Assembly: GCF_013155295.1 (NCBI RefSeq)
Contig: NZ_JABJXT010000003.1
Location: forward strand, 62,001 to 126,000
DNA length: 64,000 bases
Source: Pseudogemmobacter hezensis
GTDB lineage: Bacteria > Pseudomonadota > Alphaproteobacteria > Rhodobacterales > Rhodobacteraceae
Direction: 5' to 3'
The notes under the pieces were generated by a model. It did no database searches and had not been told where the DNA came from. It saw only the letters and a list, made by a program, of their open reading frames with translations. Numbering within the stretch: position 1 is the stretch's first letter; every line of letters starts with the position of its first letter. The position numbers were made by a program, and so were the translations under genes. Shown one piece after another: positions 34,993 to 50,462 of this stretch.

Positions 34993-36171
34993 ATGGCATT
35001 TCCTGAGCGGTTCTCGAACCTGCCAGATTACGCATTTCCGCGCCTGCGGAAGCTGTTGGACGCGCATGCCCCCGGGGCGGCGCCCATTGCCATGTCGATT
35101 GGTGAGCCAAAGCATCCGATGCCCGATTTCGTGGCCGGGATCCTGGCGGAAAATATCGGCGGCTTTGCGGTCTACCCGCCAAATGACGGCACGCCCGGCC
35201 TGTTGGATGCGATCTCTGGCTGGGTTTCGCGCCGCTATGGCGTGGCGCTGGACCAGGACCGGATCATGGCGCTGAACGGCACCCGCGAGGGGCTTTTCAA
35301 CGCGGCCCTGGCGCTGGCACCTGAGGAAAAATCCGGCAAGCGCCCGGTCATCCTGATGCCCAATCCGTTTTACCAGGTCTATGCGGTGGCGGCGCTCGCG
35401 GTCGGGGCAGAGCCTGTCTATGTGCCGGCCACGGCTGCCACCGGCTATCTGCCTGATTACGCATCGCTTCCGGCGGATATCCTGTCGCGCACCGTGCTGG
35501 CCTGGATCTGCTCGCCCGCAAATCCGCAAGGGGCGGTCGCGTCGCGCGACTATCTTTCCGACCTGCTGGATCTCTCTGAGAAATACGATTTCCGCCTGCT
35601 GGCCGATGAATGCTATTCCGAGATCTGGCGCGAGGCACCGCCCCCCGGTCTGCTGGAAATTGGCGCGGCCAAAGGTGCCGACCCCGAGAAATACGCGGTT
35701 TTCCATTCGCTTTCAAAGCGCTCGAACATGCCGGGGCTGCGCTCTGGCTTTGTGGCGACGGGGCCAGAGTCTATGCAGCGCATCCGTCGTCTGCGTTCGT
35801 TCGCGGGGGCGCCTTTGCCCCTGCCTTTGCAGATGGTGGCCGAAGCCTGCTGGCGTGATGAGGCCCATGTCGCGGCAAGCCTGGCGCTTTATCAGCAAAA
35901 ATACCGCATGGCGGCAGAGATCTTTGCGGGGCATCAGGGGTTCCGGCTGCCCGATGGCGGCATGTTCCTCTGGCTTCCTGTGCAAAATGGCGAGGCGGCG
36001 ACGCTGAAACTGTGGCGCGAAACCGGGGTGCGGGTGCTGCCCGGGGCCTATCTGTCGCGCGATGTGGGCGGGGATAACCCCGGCAAAGACTATATAAGGG
36101 TGGCGCTTGTGGCGCCCGAAGAAGAAACGCGGCGCGGGCTGATCAGGCTGCGCGACTGCCTGTTCGGTTAA
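34993..36171 (+). CDS. Class I/II aminotransferase, probably succinyldiaminopimelate aminotransferase (DapC-like)
   Basis: 392 aa from the ATG at 34993 (MAFPERF), with GAGGCAG just before it. PLP enzyme of fold type [15 protein letters not shown] near 61, NPFYQVY near 124, and PLP Lys242 in [15 protein letters not shown]. The SLSKRSN-PGLRSGF stretch is typical of the DapC group, which aminates N-succinyl-2-amino-6-oxopimelate in lysine/DAP synthesis. It lies 14 bases upstream of ftsK on the same strand, consistent with a cell-envelope operon. Substrate is inferred, not proven. Confidence 0.8.
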   Translation: MAFPERFSNLPDYAFPRLRKLLDAHAPGAAPIAMSIGEPKHPMPDFVAGILAENIGGFAVYPPNDGTPGLLDAISGWVSRRYGVALDQDRIMALNGTREGLFNAALALAPEEKSGKRPVILMPNPFYQVYAVAALAVGAEPVYVPATAATGYLPDYASLPADILSRTVLAWICSPANPQGAVASRDYLSDLLDLSEKYDFRLLADECYSEIWREAPPPGLLEIGAAKGADPEKYAVFHSLSKRSNMPGLRSGFVATGPESMQRIRRLRSFAGAPLPLPLQMVAEACWRDEAHVAASLALYQQKYRMAAEIFAGHQGFRLPDGGMFLWLPVQNGEAATLKLWRETGVRVLPGAYLSRDVGGDNPGKDYIRVALVAPEEETRRGLIRLRDCLFG

Positions 36172-36185
36172 GGGATGGCGAAGGC

Positions 36186-39100
36186 ATGGCGAGCTTTCAG
36201 ATGAGACAACGTGATCCGCTGCTGGATCAGGGCACCCAGGCAATGCTGGAGCGCCGTGGCCGTGAACTGATCGGTATCGCGCTGGTGATTGCCGCCCTGC
36301 TGCTGGCGCTGATGCTGGGCAGCTATTCCCCGAATGATCCGGGCTGGATGGTCTCTACCCAGGAGCCTGCGCAGAATATCCTGGGCCGGTTCGGCGCGGC
36401 GGTTTCCTCGACGCTGATCATCCTGATCGGGCAGGGGGCCTGGTCGGTGCCGCTGATCCTGGGCGTCTGGGGTGGTCGTTTCATCCTGCATCGCGGGGCC
36501 GAGCGTGTGCTGGGCCGCATCTTCTTTGCCGTGCTTGCGGTGGCGGCGGCTTCGGCCTGGGCCTCTACGCTGAGCGTGCCGCAGGGCTGGCCGCACAGCT
36601 TTGGCTATGGCGGTCTCTTTGGCGATACGGTGGTTGGGGCGCTGATGGGGATCGTGCCCGGCTCTGACGGCTTCTCGTTGCGGGTTGTCTCGGCGCTGGC
36701 CTTCTTCGGGGTGATCGCGGCGATCCTTTTCGTGACCGGCTTCAGCCGGGCAGAGCTGCAGGCGATCCGTGTCGCGCTGTTGCAGGGCTCGGTGCTGTTG
36801 TATTCGATGCTCTTGCAGGTGATGGGCAAAGGGGCCAGCAACGCGATGGAGCGCGCCCGCCACATGGCCGGAGATATGGTCGAGCGCCGTCGCCTGGGCC
36901 GTGAGGTAAATGCCCGCCAGCCCGCCGCACAGCATCCCGACTATGACGCGCCGCAGCCGATGGCCAATCGCACCGCCCTGGTGCGCCGCGCGGCTGCCCC
37001 TGCCGCTGCGCCTGGCATGGCCCGGGCAGAGCCGCAGCTGATCGCTGAATATGAGCCGCAGCCCCTGAATGCGGGTGCCGCCTGGAATGCGCCCTCAACC
37101 CTGCGTGCGCCGCCCCGCCAGCCCGAGCCTGCGCCAGAAATGGTGCGCGAAAAGCCCGGCTTCCTTGCGCGGATGCGCCGGATGGTCGACCCCGAGCCAG
37201 AGCTGATCGAGCCGCCGCTGGCCGCTGGCATTGATGAGACCGAGGCCCCCGGCGATGACCGGATCCGCGCCCGTATCTCTGATGCGATCCGCGCCCGCGC
37301 GCGGGGGGCTGGCGTTGCAGCTGCCGCCCCGGCCGTGGCGATGACGCCCCTGCAGGCCGCGATTGCGGCGCGCCGGGCCGAGCCGCCCGTTCTGCGCCCG
37401 CGCCGCCCGACACCGCTGATTGCCGACACCCGTCCGCTGACCACCGCGCAGATGCGTCAAAGCCTGCATGCAGAGCCGCCGCTGACCGCCGCCCAGGCGC
37501 TGGCCCAGGCCGATCAGATGCAGGACGCCGAGGCGCTGGACTGGGACAGCAATGCCGACCATCTGCTGATGTCGGATCAGGCCATGGCAGAGCACGACAG
37601 CTATACCGACGACCAGGCCTGGAGCCATGACGGCTATGATGACCGCTTCGACGCCGAAGCGGATGATCGGGCGCTGGATCAGCAGGCCGACAGGCCTGCC
37701 GCGCTGCAGCAGCCGCAGGCCCGCGCCCTCTATGGCAGCGAGCCCGCCATCGAAGAAGACTGGTCGCAGGACTGGCAGCCAGGCGATGATTACGAGCCTG
37801 ACTATGACCCGGCCCCGGTGGTTCCCGTGGCGGCGCCGCGCATCGCGCCGGTGCTGGATCGCCGCCCGATTGTGCAGCCTGCGGTGAAAAAGCCCATGCA
37901 GCAATCGGTTCGCGCCCAGGCCGAGGCGCAGCCCTCGCTGCGCTTTGAAGAGGCGCATAGCGATTTTGAACTGCCGCCGCTGAGTTTGTTGTCGGCCCCT
38001 TCGGGATCTGCAGGCCAGCAGCTGTCTGACGAGGCGCTGGAAGAAAACGCCCGGATGCTGGAATCGGTGCTGGATGATTACGGTGTGAAGGGTGAGATCG
38101 TCTCGGTCCGCCCCGGCCCCGTCGTCACCATGTATGAGCTGGAGCCCGCGCCGGGCCTGAAGGCCAGCCGGGTGATCGGGCTTGCCGATGATATCGCCCG
38201 CTCGATGTCGGCCCTGTCTGCGCGGGTTTCCACCGTGCCGGGCCGCTCGGTCATCGGGATCGAACTGCCGAACGCGCATCGTGAGAAAGTCGTGCTGCGC
38301 GAGATCATCGCCAGCCGCGAATTTGGCGACGGGCAACAGCGCCTGCCGCTGGCCTTGGGCAAGGATATTGGTGGCACGCCCGTGGTGGCGAACCTGGCCA
38401 AGATGCCTCACCTTTTGATCGCGGGGACCACGGGTTCGGGTAAGTCGGTGGCGATCAATACCATGATCCTGTCGCTGCTTTACAAGCTGACGCCCGAGGA
38501 ATGCCGGCTGATCATGATTGACCCGAAGATGCTGGAACTGTCGGTCTATGACGGCATTCCACATCTGCTGTCGCCCGTGGTGACCGACCCGAAAAAGGCG
38601 GTTGTCGCCCTGAAATGGGTCGTCGGCGAGATGGAAGAACGCTATCGCAAGATGTCCAAAATGGGCGTGCGCAATATCGAGGGCTATAACGGCCGCGTCC
38701 GCGAGGCGCTGTCCAAGGGCGAGATGTTCAAGCGCACGATCCAGACTGGCTTTGATGATGAAACCGGCGATCCGGTTTTTGAAACCGAAGAATTTGCGCC
38801 GCAGCCCTTCCCCTTCATCGTGGTGATCGTCGACGAGATGGCCGATCTGATGATGGTGGCCGGGAAAGAGATCGAGGCCTGCATCCAGCGCCTGGCGCAG
38901 ATGGCGCGGGCCTCTGGTATCCACCTGATCATGGCAACGCAGCGGCCCTCGGTCGATGTGATCACCGGCACGATCAAGGCGAACTTCCCGACCCGGATCT
39001 CTTTCCAGGTGACCTCAAAAATCGACAGCCGCACGATTCTGGGTGAGATGGGGGCCGAACAGCTGCTGGGCCAGGGCGACATGCTTTATATGGGCAATGG

Positions 39101-39470
39101 CCAGCGTATCGCGCGGATCCACGGGCCGTTTGTCTCGGATGAAGAGGTTGAGGAAATCGTCAACCATCTGAAGAGCTTTGGCCCGCCGTCCTATATGTCG
39201 GGCGTGGTTGAAGGCCCGGATGAGGATAATACCGCCGATATCGACCAGGTGCTGGGTCTGGGCGGCAATACCGACGGCGAGGATGCGCTTTACGACCAGG
39301 CGGTGGCGATTGTCGCACGCGATCGCAAATGCTCGACCTCTTACATCCAGCGCAAACTGGGGATCGGCTATAACAAGGCCGCGCGTCTGGTTGAGCAGAT
39401 GGAAGAAGAGGGCGTGGTGACGCCCGCGAACCATGTCGGCAAGCGTGAGATCCTGATCCCTGAGACCTGA
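36186..39470 (+). CDS. ftsK: DNA translocase FtsK
   Basis: 1094 aa. Hexameric, septum-anchored dsDNA pump that clears chromosome termini and activates XerCD at dif. N-terminal part (about 1-215) with four to five membrane helices. A long Pro/Ala/Gln/Asp-rich linker (about 230-600) follows, then the alpha-beta motor domain. Walker A is GTTGSGKS near 747, Walker B is [12 protein letters not shown], and [23 protein letters not shown] is present. The C-terminal gamma winged helix ([27 protein letters not shown]) reads KOPS. A strong terminator follows 30 bases after the stop. Confidence 0.96.
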   Translation: MASFQMRQRDPLLDQGTQAMLERRGRELIGIALVIAALLLALMLGSYSPNDPGWMVSTQEPAQNILGRFGAAVSSTLIILIGQGAWSVPLILGVWGGRFILHRGAERVLGRIFFAVLAVAAASAWASTLSVPQGWPHSFGYGGLFGDTVVGALMGIVPGSDGFSLRVVSALAFFGVIAAILFVTGFSRAELQAIRVALLQGSVLLYSMLLQVMGKGASNAMERARHMAGDMVERRRLGREVNARQPAAQHPDYDAPQPMANRTALVRRAAAPAAAPGMARAEPQLIAEYEPQPLNAGAAWNAPSTLRAPPRQPEPAPEMVREKPGFLARMRRMVDPEPELIEPPLAAGIDETEAPGDDRIRARISDAIRARARGAGVAAAAPAVAMTPLQAAIAARRAEPPVLRPRRPTPLIADTRPLTTAQMRQSLHAEPPLTAAQALAQADQMQDAEALDWDSNADHLLMSDQAMAEHDSYTDDQAWSHDGYDDRFDAEADDRALDQQADRPAALQQPQARALYGSEPAIEEDWSQDWQPGDDYEPDYDPAPVVPVAAPRIAPVLDRRPIVQPAVKKPMQQSVRAQAEAQPSLRFEEAHSDFELPPLSLLSAPSGSAGQQLSDEALEENARMLESVLDDYGVKGEIVSVRPGPVVTMYELEPAPGLKASRVIGLADDIARSMSALSARVSTVPGRSVIGIELPNAHREKVVLREIIASREFGDGQQRLPLALGKDIGGTPVVANLAKMPHLLIAGTTGSGKSVAINTMILSLLYKLTPEECRLIMIDPKMLELSVYDGIPHLLSPVVTDPKKAVVALKWVVGEMEERYRKMSKMGVRNIEGYNGRVREALSKGEMFKRTIQTGFDDETGDPVFETEEFAPQPFPFIVVIVDEMADLMMVAGKEIEACIQRLAQMARASGIHLIMATQRPSVDVITGTIKANFPTRISFQVTSKIDSRTILGEMGAEQLLGQGDMLYMGNGQRIARIHGPFVSDEEVEEIVNHLKSFGPPSYMSGVVEGPDEDNTADIDQVLGLGGNTDGEDALYDQAVAIVARDRKCSTSYIQRKLGIGYNKAARLVEQMEEEGVVTPANHVGKREILIPET

Positions 39471-39500
39471 CTCTCGGCTGCGGCCGAAAAGAGCGTAACA

Positions 39501-39535
39501 AAAGGCCCCTGCCGGATTGCGGCAGGGGCCTTTTT
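39501..39535 (+). terminator. Strong terminator after ftsK
   Basis: Perfect 14-base stem, AAAGGCCCCTGCCG (39501-39514) with CGGCAGGGGCCTTT (39520-39533), loop GATTG, ending in TTTTT. The A-run on the left side makes it usable in both directions. Confidence 0.9.
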
Positions 39536-39613
39536 GACTGAATGAGGCAGCGCGAAGGCCTTCCCTGATCGACATCGATGGCCAGAGCGGCGCTTTGGCG
39601 GTGGATCTGACGC

Positions 39614-39925
39614 TTAATGCGTCCAGGGGCTGCGGCGTTCGGTTGCGAAATTCTCGCCATAGCCGCGCGGGCGGATATTTGCCTTGCGCGGGCTGGGCTC
39701 GATCACAGTATAGGCAATGTTGTTTTGCCGGGCGTAGGCGATCGCCTCTTCGCGGGTCTCAAACCGCAGGCGAACCTGGGTCTGCGTGTCAGAGGACGAG
39801 GTCCAGCCCATCAGCGGATCAACCTCACGCGCCGAGGCCTGGGCAAACTCCAGCACCCATTGATGGGTCTTGCCCATGCCGGATTGCATTGCGTTTCTGC
39901 TGGGTTGATAGATACGGGCTCGCAT
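39614..39925 (-). CDS. NDUFS4-like complex I accessory subunit (ETC_C1_NDUFS4)
   Basis: 103 aa from the ATG at 39925, with CCGGAGG upstream. The family sequence is clear: [66 protein letters not shown] and a C-terminal YGENFA. This is the 18-kDa-subunit family, one of the supernumerary complex I subunits shared by Alphaproteobacteria and mitochondria and biochemically found in Paracoccus denitrificans complex I. It stabilises the peripheral arm near the NADH module. The gene is alone, away from any nuo operon. Confidence 0.93.
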   Translation of the reverse strand: MRARIYQPSRNAMQSGMGKTHQWVLEFAQASAREVDPLMGWTSSSDTQTQVRLRFETREEAIAYARQNNIAYTVIEPSPRKANIRPRGYGENFATERRSPWTH

Positions 39926-40109
39926 CGGGCTGACCTCCGGATTTATGGGGCCTGTTCTGGCCGAAACCGCAGCATAGTGCAAGAGATCCTCGTTCGGCAG
40001 ATGGCAGTCATGGCAAAGGCGCTGTAACTGGGGTTGAAACGGAACAAAAACGGATCAAATTAGCTGCATCCCGGTGTCACGCCGCCCGGGGCTCTTTCTG
40101 AGGCCAGAA

Positions 40110-42302
<2,193 letters not shown>

Positions 42303-42347
42303 TGGGCCTGCTTTGAAACCAGCGGATCGCTGAGCGGCCGAAAACGG

Positions 42348-42379
42348 AAACGGGCCCGCATGTGCTGCGGGCCCGTTTT
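42348..42379. terminator. Bidirectional terminator between uvrB and the GlsB-family gene
   Basis: Perfect 13-base stem AAACGGGCCCGCA (42348-42360) with TGCGGGCCCGTTT (42366-42378), loop TGTGC. T-runs occur on both strands, as expected between convergent genes. Confidence 0.85.
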
Positions 42380-42435
42380 GTCATTCTGGCGGGTGGTTCC
42401 GGTCTGGCAAAGCGCCTCTGGCCCCGCGTCGCCGT

Positions 42436-42690
42436 TCAGGCGCGCTTGATCACCCGGATCAGAAGCAACAGGATAACCGCACCGATGGTTGCGTGAATGA
42501 TCGACGCAAGGATCGCGTTGCCACCTACGGTGAAACCCACATAGGGCAAAAGCAACCCGGCCACCAAAGAGCCGACGATACCGACGACGATATTGCCGCC
42601 AAGGCCAAATCCGTAACCTTTCACCAGCTGCCCTGCGAGCCATCCGGCAATCGCGCCGACAAGAATCAGAATCAACAGGCTTTCAATCAT
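42436..42690 (-). CDS. GlsB/YeaQ/YmgE-family small membrane protein
   Basis: 84 aa, nearly all hydrophobic with three Gly-rich helices. The family pattern GAIAGWLAGQLVKGYGFGLGGNIVVGIVGSLVAG is present, then a C-terminal ATIGAVILLLLIRVIKRA. These 'transglycosylase-associated' proteins are general-stress membrane proteins of unknown activity in many proteobacteria. AGAGGTGACG precedes the ATG. The gene is isolated, with a long upstream spacer (42691-42909) that probably holds a stress promoter; I cannot assign the sigma factor. A 10-base repeat lies in that spacer. Confidence 0.9.
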   Translation of the reverse strand: MIESLLILILVGAIAGWLAGQLVKGYGFGLGGNIVVGIVGSLVAGLLLPYVGFTVGGNAILASIIHATIGAVILLLLIRVIKRA

Positions 42691-42850
42691 TTACGTCACC
42701 TCTTTTGAGGAAACGCTACAGAGACAGCCAATGCAAAGCGCTCTGTGAACGTTTCAGACATCTTCGCTGGTATAGTCCCCCATGCGTAGCGCGATGTGCC
42801 GGCTTTGTTAAGCAAAACTTGGTCTCGCCCGTTTTGTCGGCTTTATACCG

Positions 42851-42880
42851 CAACAGGGGGCAACAGGGGGCAACATGGGG
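42851..42880. repeat. 10-base tandem repeat, three copies
   Basis: CAACAGGGGG at 42851-42860 and 42861-42870, followed by a one-mismatch copy CAACATGGGG at 42871-42880. It lies 30 bases past the stop codon of the minus-strand H-type lectin gene and upstream of the GlsB-family gene. Confidence 0.95.
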
Positions 42881-42909
42881 GGCAGGCGAAGAGAGTGCCG
42901 CAGCCTTCG

Positions 42910-43257
42910 TTATGGAACATCCCAGGTTTCTTCGTCTGGCAGGCTGCCGATTGCTGTCCAGTCTGCTCTGACCCTTGCAATACGGCTGTCGCCCCAGGTG
43001 CGGAACACGATCCAGAAGCCTGCCCCGGTAACGGTATCCGATGAGATATCCACCCGCGAATTGGTGCCCTTGTCCATATCCCACATCGACAGGCTTAGCA
43101 TCACCGCAGGCGGCGCCAGAAAGGGGGTGGCGAATTCGATCCGGTGGCGGGTCTCACGGGGGCCATCGCCGGCCCACATCGGGCCGTCATTCTCAAAATC
43201 CGAAAACAGAAGCTCTGAGCCCTGCTGCATACCAATAGGAGAGGTCAATCGTCTCAT
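42910..43257 (-). CDS. H-type lectin domain protein
   Basis: 115 aa from the ATG at 43257 (MRRLTSP); an internal ATG at 43230 is the alternative. The single H-type lectin domain has GSELLFSDFENDGPMW, then HRIEFATPFLAPPAVMLSLSMWDMD, TGAGFWIVFRTWGDSRIARVRADWTAIG. The domain was defined in snail agglutinin, where it binds GalNAc, and is widespread as a stand-alone protein in Rhodobacterales with unknown role. There is no signal peptide, so secretion would need another route. It follows the atp operon but is separated by a terminator. Confidence 0.88.
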   Translation of the reverse strand: MRRLTSPIGMQQGSELLFSDFENDGPMWAGDGPRETRHRIEFATPFLAPPAVMLSLSMWDMDKGTNSRVDISSDTVTGAGFWIVFRTWGDSRIARVRADWTAIGSLPDEETWDVP

Positions 43258-43305
43258 TTCAGAAAATCGCAATTTTTGGACAGCACTATAGGACGAGGAA
43301 TTTGA

Positions 43306-43340
43306 CAAAAGAAAAGGCCCCATCCGGGGATGAGGCCTTT
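43306..43340 (-). terminator. Terminator of the atp operon
   Basis: Minus-strand hairpin: AAAGGCC plus CATC (43313-43324, one unpaired C) with GATG plus GGCCTTT (43329-43340, one unpaired A), loop CGGG. On the minus strand it is followed by TTTTCTTTTG. Confidence 0.8.
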
Positions 43341-43387
43341 GATCCGGTATCAGCCGTGGCTCGGAACGATGCCCGGGCCAGCTGATC

Positions 43388-43789
43388 TCAGCGTTTTTGC
43401 ACCGTGTCGCGCAGCGCGGTCACATCCGAGACGATCTTCTCGGCATGCGCCTTGTCCTCGGGCAGCGCCGCATCGGCCAGCGAACGGGCCTCAGCGACCA
43501 GCTCGTCGAGGACCGAGTTCGATGCCTCTTCGGTCGGGATCGCGCGTTCCGCCAGAACGGTCACACCCGCAGCAGAGATATCTGCGAAACCGCCGGTGAC
43601 GATATAGGACTTAACGCCCTCTGCCGTCACGGCGCGCAGGATCCCTGGGCGCAGGGTGGTGATGGTGGGGCTGTGCCCCGCCATCGCCGTCATCTCACCC
43701 TCGGCTGCGGGGATCTGCACTTCGGTCGCAGAGACCGATGCCAGTTTCCGCTCGGGGCTGACGAGGTCGAATTGCAGATTGCCTGCCAT
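43388..43789 (-). CDS. atpC: ATP synthase F1 subunit epsilon
   Basis: 133 aa. Central-stalk subunit that couples rotation to catalysis and can inhibit ATP hydrolysis. The N-terminal beta-sandwich (LQFDLVSPERKLASVSATEVQIPAAEGEMTAMAGHSPTITTLRPG) is followed by a short helical hairpin. Last gene of the leftward atpHAGDC operon, 9 bases after atpD, with the operon terminator beyond it. Confidence 0.95.
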   Translation of the reverse strand: MAGNLQFDLVSPERKLASVSATEVQIPAAEGEMTAMAGHSPTITTLRPGILRAVTAEGVKSYIVTGGFADISAAGVTVLAERAIPTEEASNSVLDELVAEARSLADAALPEDKAHAEKIVSDVTALRDTVQKR

Positions 43790-43798
43790 GTCGCCCCC

Positions 43799-45241
<1,443 letters not shown>

Positions 45242-45258
45242 CTAAATCTCCGGGTTCG

Positions 45259-46131
45259 TCAGAGCGCCTCGGCGCCCGAGATGATTTCGATGAGTTCCTT
45301 GGTGATCGCTGCCTGACGGCTCCGGTTGAACTGGATGGTCAGCTTGTTGATCATGTCGCCGGCGTTGCGGGTCGCGTTGTCCATAGCGGACATCCGCGCG
45401 CCCTGCTCGGAGGCGCCATTTTCAAGGAGTGCGGTAAAGATCTGGGTCGCGACGTTGCGCGGCAGCAGGTCGGCGAGGATCGCCTCTTCCGAGGGCTCAT
45501 ATTCGTAAAGCGAAGAGGCTGCGCCTTCCGTTTCATCGAACTGGGCCGGGATGATCTGCTGCGCGGTCGGGGTCTGGCTGATCACCGACTGGAACCGCGA
45601 GAAGAAGATCGTCACCACATCGGCGTCGCCATTGTCGAAATAAGCCGTCGCCTGGCGGGCGATGTCAGCGGCATTGGCGTAACCAATGCGTTTGACGTCC
45701 GACAGATCGATATGGCCGACAAAGGCATGGCCCCAGTCGCGCTTCAGCTGTTCGCGGCCCTTTTTGCCGACGGTGAGGATCTTCACCGTCTTGCCCTGAG
45801 CGGTCAGCTCCTGGGCTTTGGTCCGCGCCAGTTTGGCGATCGACGAGTTGAAGCCACCGCAAAGCCCGCGCTCGGCTGTCATCACCACCAGCAGGTGGGT
45901 CTGATCATTGCCGGAGCCCGAAAGCAGGCGCGGCGCATCGGGCGAACCCGCGACGCCACCGGCGAGCGAGGTCATGACCGCGCTCATCCGTTCTGCATAG
46001 GGGCGGGCAGCCTCCGCTGCCTCTTGCGCACGGCGCAATTTGGCAGCGGCGACCATTTGCATCGCCTTGGTGATCTTCCGCGTGTTCTTAACGCTGTTGA
46101 TCCGGTTTTTTAGGTCCTTAAGGCTGGGCAT
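45259..46131 (-). CDS. atpG: ATP synthase F1 subunit gamma
   Basis: 290 aa central rotor shaft. The N-terminal helix ([34 protein letters not shown]) and the C-terminal helix ([47 protein letters not shown]) form the coiled-coil shaft. The Rossmann-like middle starts at [15 protein letters not shown]. It sits 21 bases after atpA and 20 before atpD in the operon. Confidence 0.97.
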   Translation of the reverse strand: MPSLKDLKNRINSVKNTRKITKAMQMVAAAKLRRAQEAAEAARPYAERMSAVMTSLAGGVAGSPDAPRLLSGSGNDQTHLLVVMTAERGLCGGFNSSIAKLARTKAQELTAQGKTVKILTVGKKGREQLKRDWGHAFVGHIDLSDVKRIGYANAADIARQATAYFDNGDADVVTIFFSRFQSVISQTPTAQQIIPAQFDETEGAASSLYEYEPSEEAILADLLPRNVATQIFTALLENGASEQGARMSAMDNATRNAGDMINKLTIQFNRSRQAAITKELIEIISGAEAL

Positions 46132-46152
46132 TTGCCTTCTCCTTCAGGGCGC

Positions 46153-47690
<1,538 letters not shown>

Positions 47691-47691
<1 letters not shown>

Positions 47692-48251
47692 CACCCAACC
47701 TCTTTCATGGCATTCTGCAAGGAAGCGAGCTTCGCCTTGACCGACGTGTCGATCATGGTCGAGCCCAGCTTGACGACAAGACCGCCGATGAGGCTTTCAT
47801 CGACGGTTGTTTTCAGTTTCACGGTTTTCCCGACCTTCGCCTTCAGCGTCGCGGTCAGCTTGCTGATCTGGATCGGGGTCAGCGCAACGGCGGAAGCCAC
47901 CTCGGCGGTCACTTCGCCTTTTTCTTCGGCAATGCGTGCGCGCAGCAGGTTCAGGAATTGCGGCAGCACGAAAAGGCGGCGCTTGGCGGCCAGCAGACCC
48001 AGCGTATTCGCGGTCAGGCTGTCCAGTTTCAGCGCTTTGGCAAGGGCGGCGATCACGCCTGCCTGCTCTTCGCGCGAAACCACGGGTGAATTGATGGCAG
48101 CGCCGAGGTCCGGCGAGGCAGCCAGGGCGTCAGAAAGAGCGGTGACATCGGCCTCAACCGATTTCAGCGCGTCCCCTTCTTTCGCCAGATCGAAAAGCGC
48201 GGTGGCATATCGCGCCGCAATGCCCTGAGAGATCGAAGCTGATTCCGCCAC
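47691..48251 (-). CDS. atpH: ATP synthase F1 subunit delta
   Basis: 186 aa from a GTG at 48251, placed five bases after GGAAGGA. The ATG at 48266 would add five residues and would put the ribosome site inside the gene. The GTG start gives the N-terminus [24 protein letters not shown] expected for alphaproteobacterial delta subunits. Peripheral stalk (OSCP) subunit joining F1 to the b subunits. First gene of the leftward operon atpH-A-G-D-C; the Fo genes are elsewhere. Confidence 0.95.
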
Positions 48252-48610
48252 GGTCGTCCTTCCCATCTAATGGCCTCACTTCACCTGACCACTGGCGTCG
48301 CCATCGTGCGTGCGCCATGGACAAACGAGGCCCTTTGTATCCTGCTGTCGCGGGCGTCATTAACAGAGCGTGCATAATGCCGCAACCTTATCAGTCGCGG
48401 TTTCGTGAGGGTTTCAGGCAGGATAATGCGTCTGGGTGACATCCGGCGGGGGTCGAAGGGGTGTCCGTGGCCGGGCTGCGACTTTTTGCAGCGCTTTGGT
48501 GCGGCGGAATGACGCAGATCAGAGCCATTTCGCAGGGATTTGGGCAGAATCACATGCGACAGGGCAGGCGGGCTGCAATCCGGCCGCCCGGGTCTGCCTC
48601 AGGCCACAGT
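48252..48610. other. Upstream region of the atp operon
   Basis: 359 bases between atpH and the stop of the methyltransferase gene. Apart from the atp promoter candidate I see no gene: the open frames across it have no family content. The right half (about 48430-48610) is featureless GC-rich DNA that may include the 3' untranslated part of the methyltransferase transcript, with no clear terminator. Confidence 0.5.
48357..48385 (-). promoter_or_regulatory. Candidate promoter of the atpHAGDC operon
   Basis: On the minus strand TTGCGG (48385-48380), a 17-base spacer and TAATGA (48362-48357). Transcription would start near 48350, giving a leader of about 100 bases before the atpH GTG. Confidence 0.45.
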
Positions 48611-49414
48611 TCAGCGTGGGAAATTGCCTTCCGGGGGCGCGGCTCTTTCCCGGCTTTGCCTTGGGTTCAGGGCGGGTTCCGGGGCAGGGGTGCCGCGCAC
48701 CCCTTCCAGCACTTTCAGCGGCCGGGTCACCACCGCCTTCAGCCCGCCGCGCGTCGGCGCATAGACCTGTTTCGTCGCCTCGACCATCAGCACGCCGCCC
48801 GAAAGCCAGGGCAGGCGACGGCCCATCCTCTCCCACAGGTCGGCGGTGCGCAGCCAGAAAGGGGCCTGGCTTGGCGGCGCATGCAGTACCGTCACGCTGC
48901 GCTCGGGCGTGAAACCATGCAGCCGCAGCTGCGCCTCAAGCTGGGTGCCGGAATAGGGGCGGCCATAGCCGAAAGGCGTGCCATCCCTGCGCGCCCAGAG
49001 GCCAGAGCGATTGGGCACCACAAATACCGCCCGCCCGCCAGGCCCCAGCACGCGATGCGCCTCTTCCAGCACCGCAGGCGGCTGGTCGGATGTCTCCAGC
49101 CCATGCATCAGCACCAGACGGTCGACAAATCCGGTCGAGATCGGCCAGGCATGTTCCTCGCACAGGACCGAGACATTGGGCATGCCCGCAGGCCAGGGCA
49201 TCACGCCCTGCTGGCCCGGCATCAGCCCGATCACCCGACGCGCGTCTGCCAGCCAGGGCCGCAAAAGCGGCACCGCAAAGCCAAAGCCCGCCACCGTCAG
49301 CCCGCTTGCTGCAGGCCACATCCTGACCAGCTGATCGCGGATCGCACGCTGCGCCACCCGCCCCAGCTGGGTGCGGTAATAGAAATCGCGCAGATCCTGG
49401 ACATCGAGGTGCAT
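48611..49414 (-). CDS. Class I SAM-dependent methyltransferase (type 11)
   Basis: 267 aa from the ATG at 49414 ([13 protein letters not shown]), with GAGGGAG upstream. The frame continues to 49609 but would run over the gloB start. The SAM site is loosened: motif I reads [11 protein letters not shown] in place of GxGxG, followed by [18 protein letters not shown], then [14 protein letters not shown] and [20 protein letters not shown] as motifs II and III. The substrate is unknown. The C-terminal 30 residues are Pro/Arg-rich. It is divergent from gloB with 112 bases between start codons. Confidence 0.83.
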   Translation of the reverse strand: MHLDVQDLRDFYYRTQLGRVAQRAIRDQLVRMWPAASGLTVAGFGFAVPLLRPWLADARRVIGLMPGQQGVMPWPAGMPNVSVLCEEHAWPISTGFVDRLVLMHGLETSDQPPAVLEEAHRVLGPGGRAVFVVPNRSGLWARRDGTPFGYGRPYSGTQLEAQLRLHGFTPERSVTVLHAPPSQAPFWLRTADLWERMGRRLPWLSGGVLMVEATKQVYAPTRGGLKAVVTRPLKVLEGVRGTPAPEPALNPRQSRERAAPPEGNFPR

Positions 49415-49526
49415 TGTGGTCGCGGGCTCCCTCTGGTGAACTGGCCGGGATGGTCTGTCAGATGCTCTGTCGGTCTGCCCGGTCGCCGCCGGGATTTCCA
49501 TCCTAACCGCACGTGAAGGAAAAGCC

Positions 49527-50294
49527 ATGGCCCTTGAACTGGTAACGATCCCCTGCCTGAAGGACAATTTCGCCTTTCTTCTGCATGATGCGGCCAGCGG
49601 TGAAACCACGCTGATCGACGCGCCAGAGCCCGGGCCCGTGCTGGCGGCGCTGCGCGACAGGGGCTGGAGCCTGACGCAGATCCTGCTGACCCATCACGAC
49701 TGGGACCATATCGACGGCGTGCCGGGCATCGTTGCCGCAACCGGCGCACGGGTGCTGGGGGCTGCGAAAGATACCCACCGCCTGCCGCCGCTTGACCGGG
49801 CGCTGGAAGATGGCGACCGCATCCCCGTTGGTCCTGAAGAGGCCATCGTGATCGCGGTGCCGGGCCATACGCTGGGACATATCGCCTTTCACCTGCCCGC
49901 CTCTGGCTATGCTTTCACCGCCGATACGCTGATGGCGGCGGGCTGCGGGCGCATCTTTGAGGGCACGCCCCCGATGATGTGGGACAGCCTGTCAAAACTG
50001 GCCGCCCTGCCGCCAGAGACGCTGATCGGATCGGGCCATGATTACCTTGACAGCAATCTTCGTTTCGCGCTGACCCTTGAACCGGACAATCCCGCGCTTA
50101 TCTCTCGTGTCGAAACCCTTGCCAGGTTGCGCCGCGAAGGCCGCCTGCCCATGCCGTCCACCCTTTCCGAAGAACTGGCCACCAACCCATTCCTGCGGGC
50201 CCATCTGCCGCAGATGAAGCGGGCTGTCGGCCTGCCAGACGCCTCTGATGTTGCGGTTTTTGCCGAGATCCGGGCGCGTAAGGACAGGTTCTGA
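49527..50294 (+). CDS. gloB: Hydroxyacylglutathione hydrolase (glyoxalase II) with altered metal motif
   Basis: 255 aa metallo-beta-lactamase-fold enzyme that hydrolyses S-lactoylglutathione to lactate and glutathione in methylglyoxal detoxification. The N-terminus ([17 protein letters not shown]) and the domain ends are typical of GloB. The metal motif, usually HxHxDH, reads H56-H57-D58-W59-D60-H61, so the third position is Asp. The remaining ligand segments are present: [26 protein letters not shown] and [21 protein letters not shown] precedes the ATG. It is followed by clpA after 168 bases. Confidence 0.9.
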   Translation: MALELVTIPCLKDNFAFLLHDAASGETTLIDAPEPGPVLAALRDRGWSLTQILLTHHDWDHIDGVPGIVAATGARVLGAAKDTHRLPPLDRALEDGDRIPVGPEEAIVIAVPGHTLGHIAFHLPASGYAFTADTLMAAGCGRIFEGTPPMMWDSLSKLAALPPETLIGSGHDYLDSNLRFALTLEPDNPALISRVETLARLRREGRLPMPSTLSEELATNPFLRAHLPQMKRAVGLPDASDVAVFAEIRARKDRF

Positions 50295-50462
50295 TCTGAG
50301 AGACGCGCGAAACATCACATTCGTGCAATCAAAACAGAGAAATCCGGGTGGGCAACAGATTGCGCTTGAAACGCGCCGAATAAAACCGAACTTTAACCTT
50401 ATGAGGCCATGGTCGACGGGGGAGCGCAAATTCCCCCCGGCCCCGAGGAACAGGAGCAGGCA

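Noticed and set aside
40042-40056. LexA (SOS) box upstream of uvrB
   Set aside because: GAAC-N7-GATC is one base off the GAAC-N7-GAAC form and stands alone. It is noted with uvrB but not called as a site.
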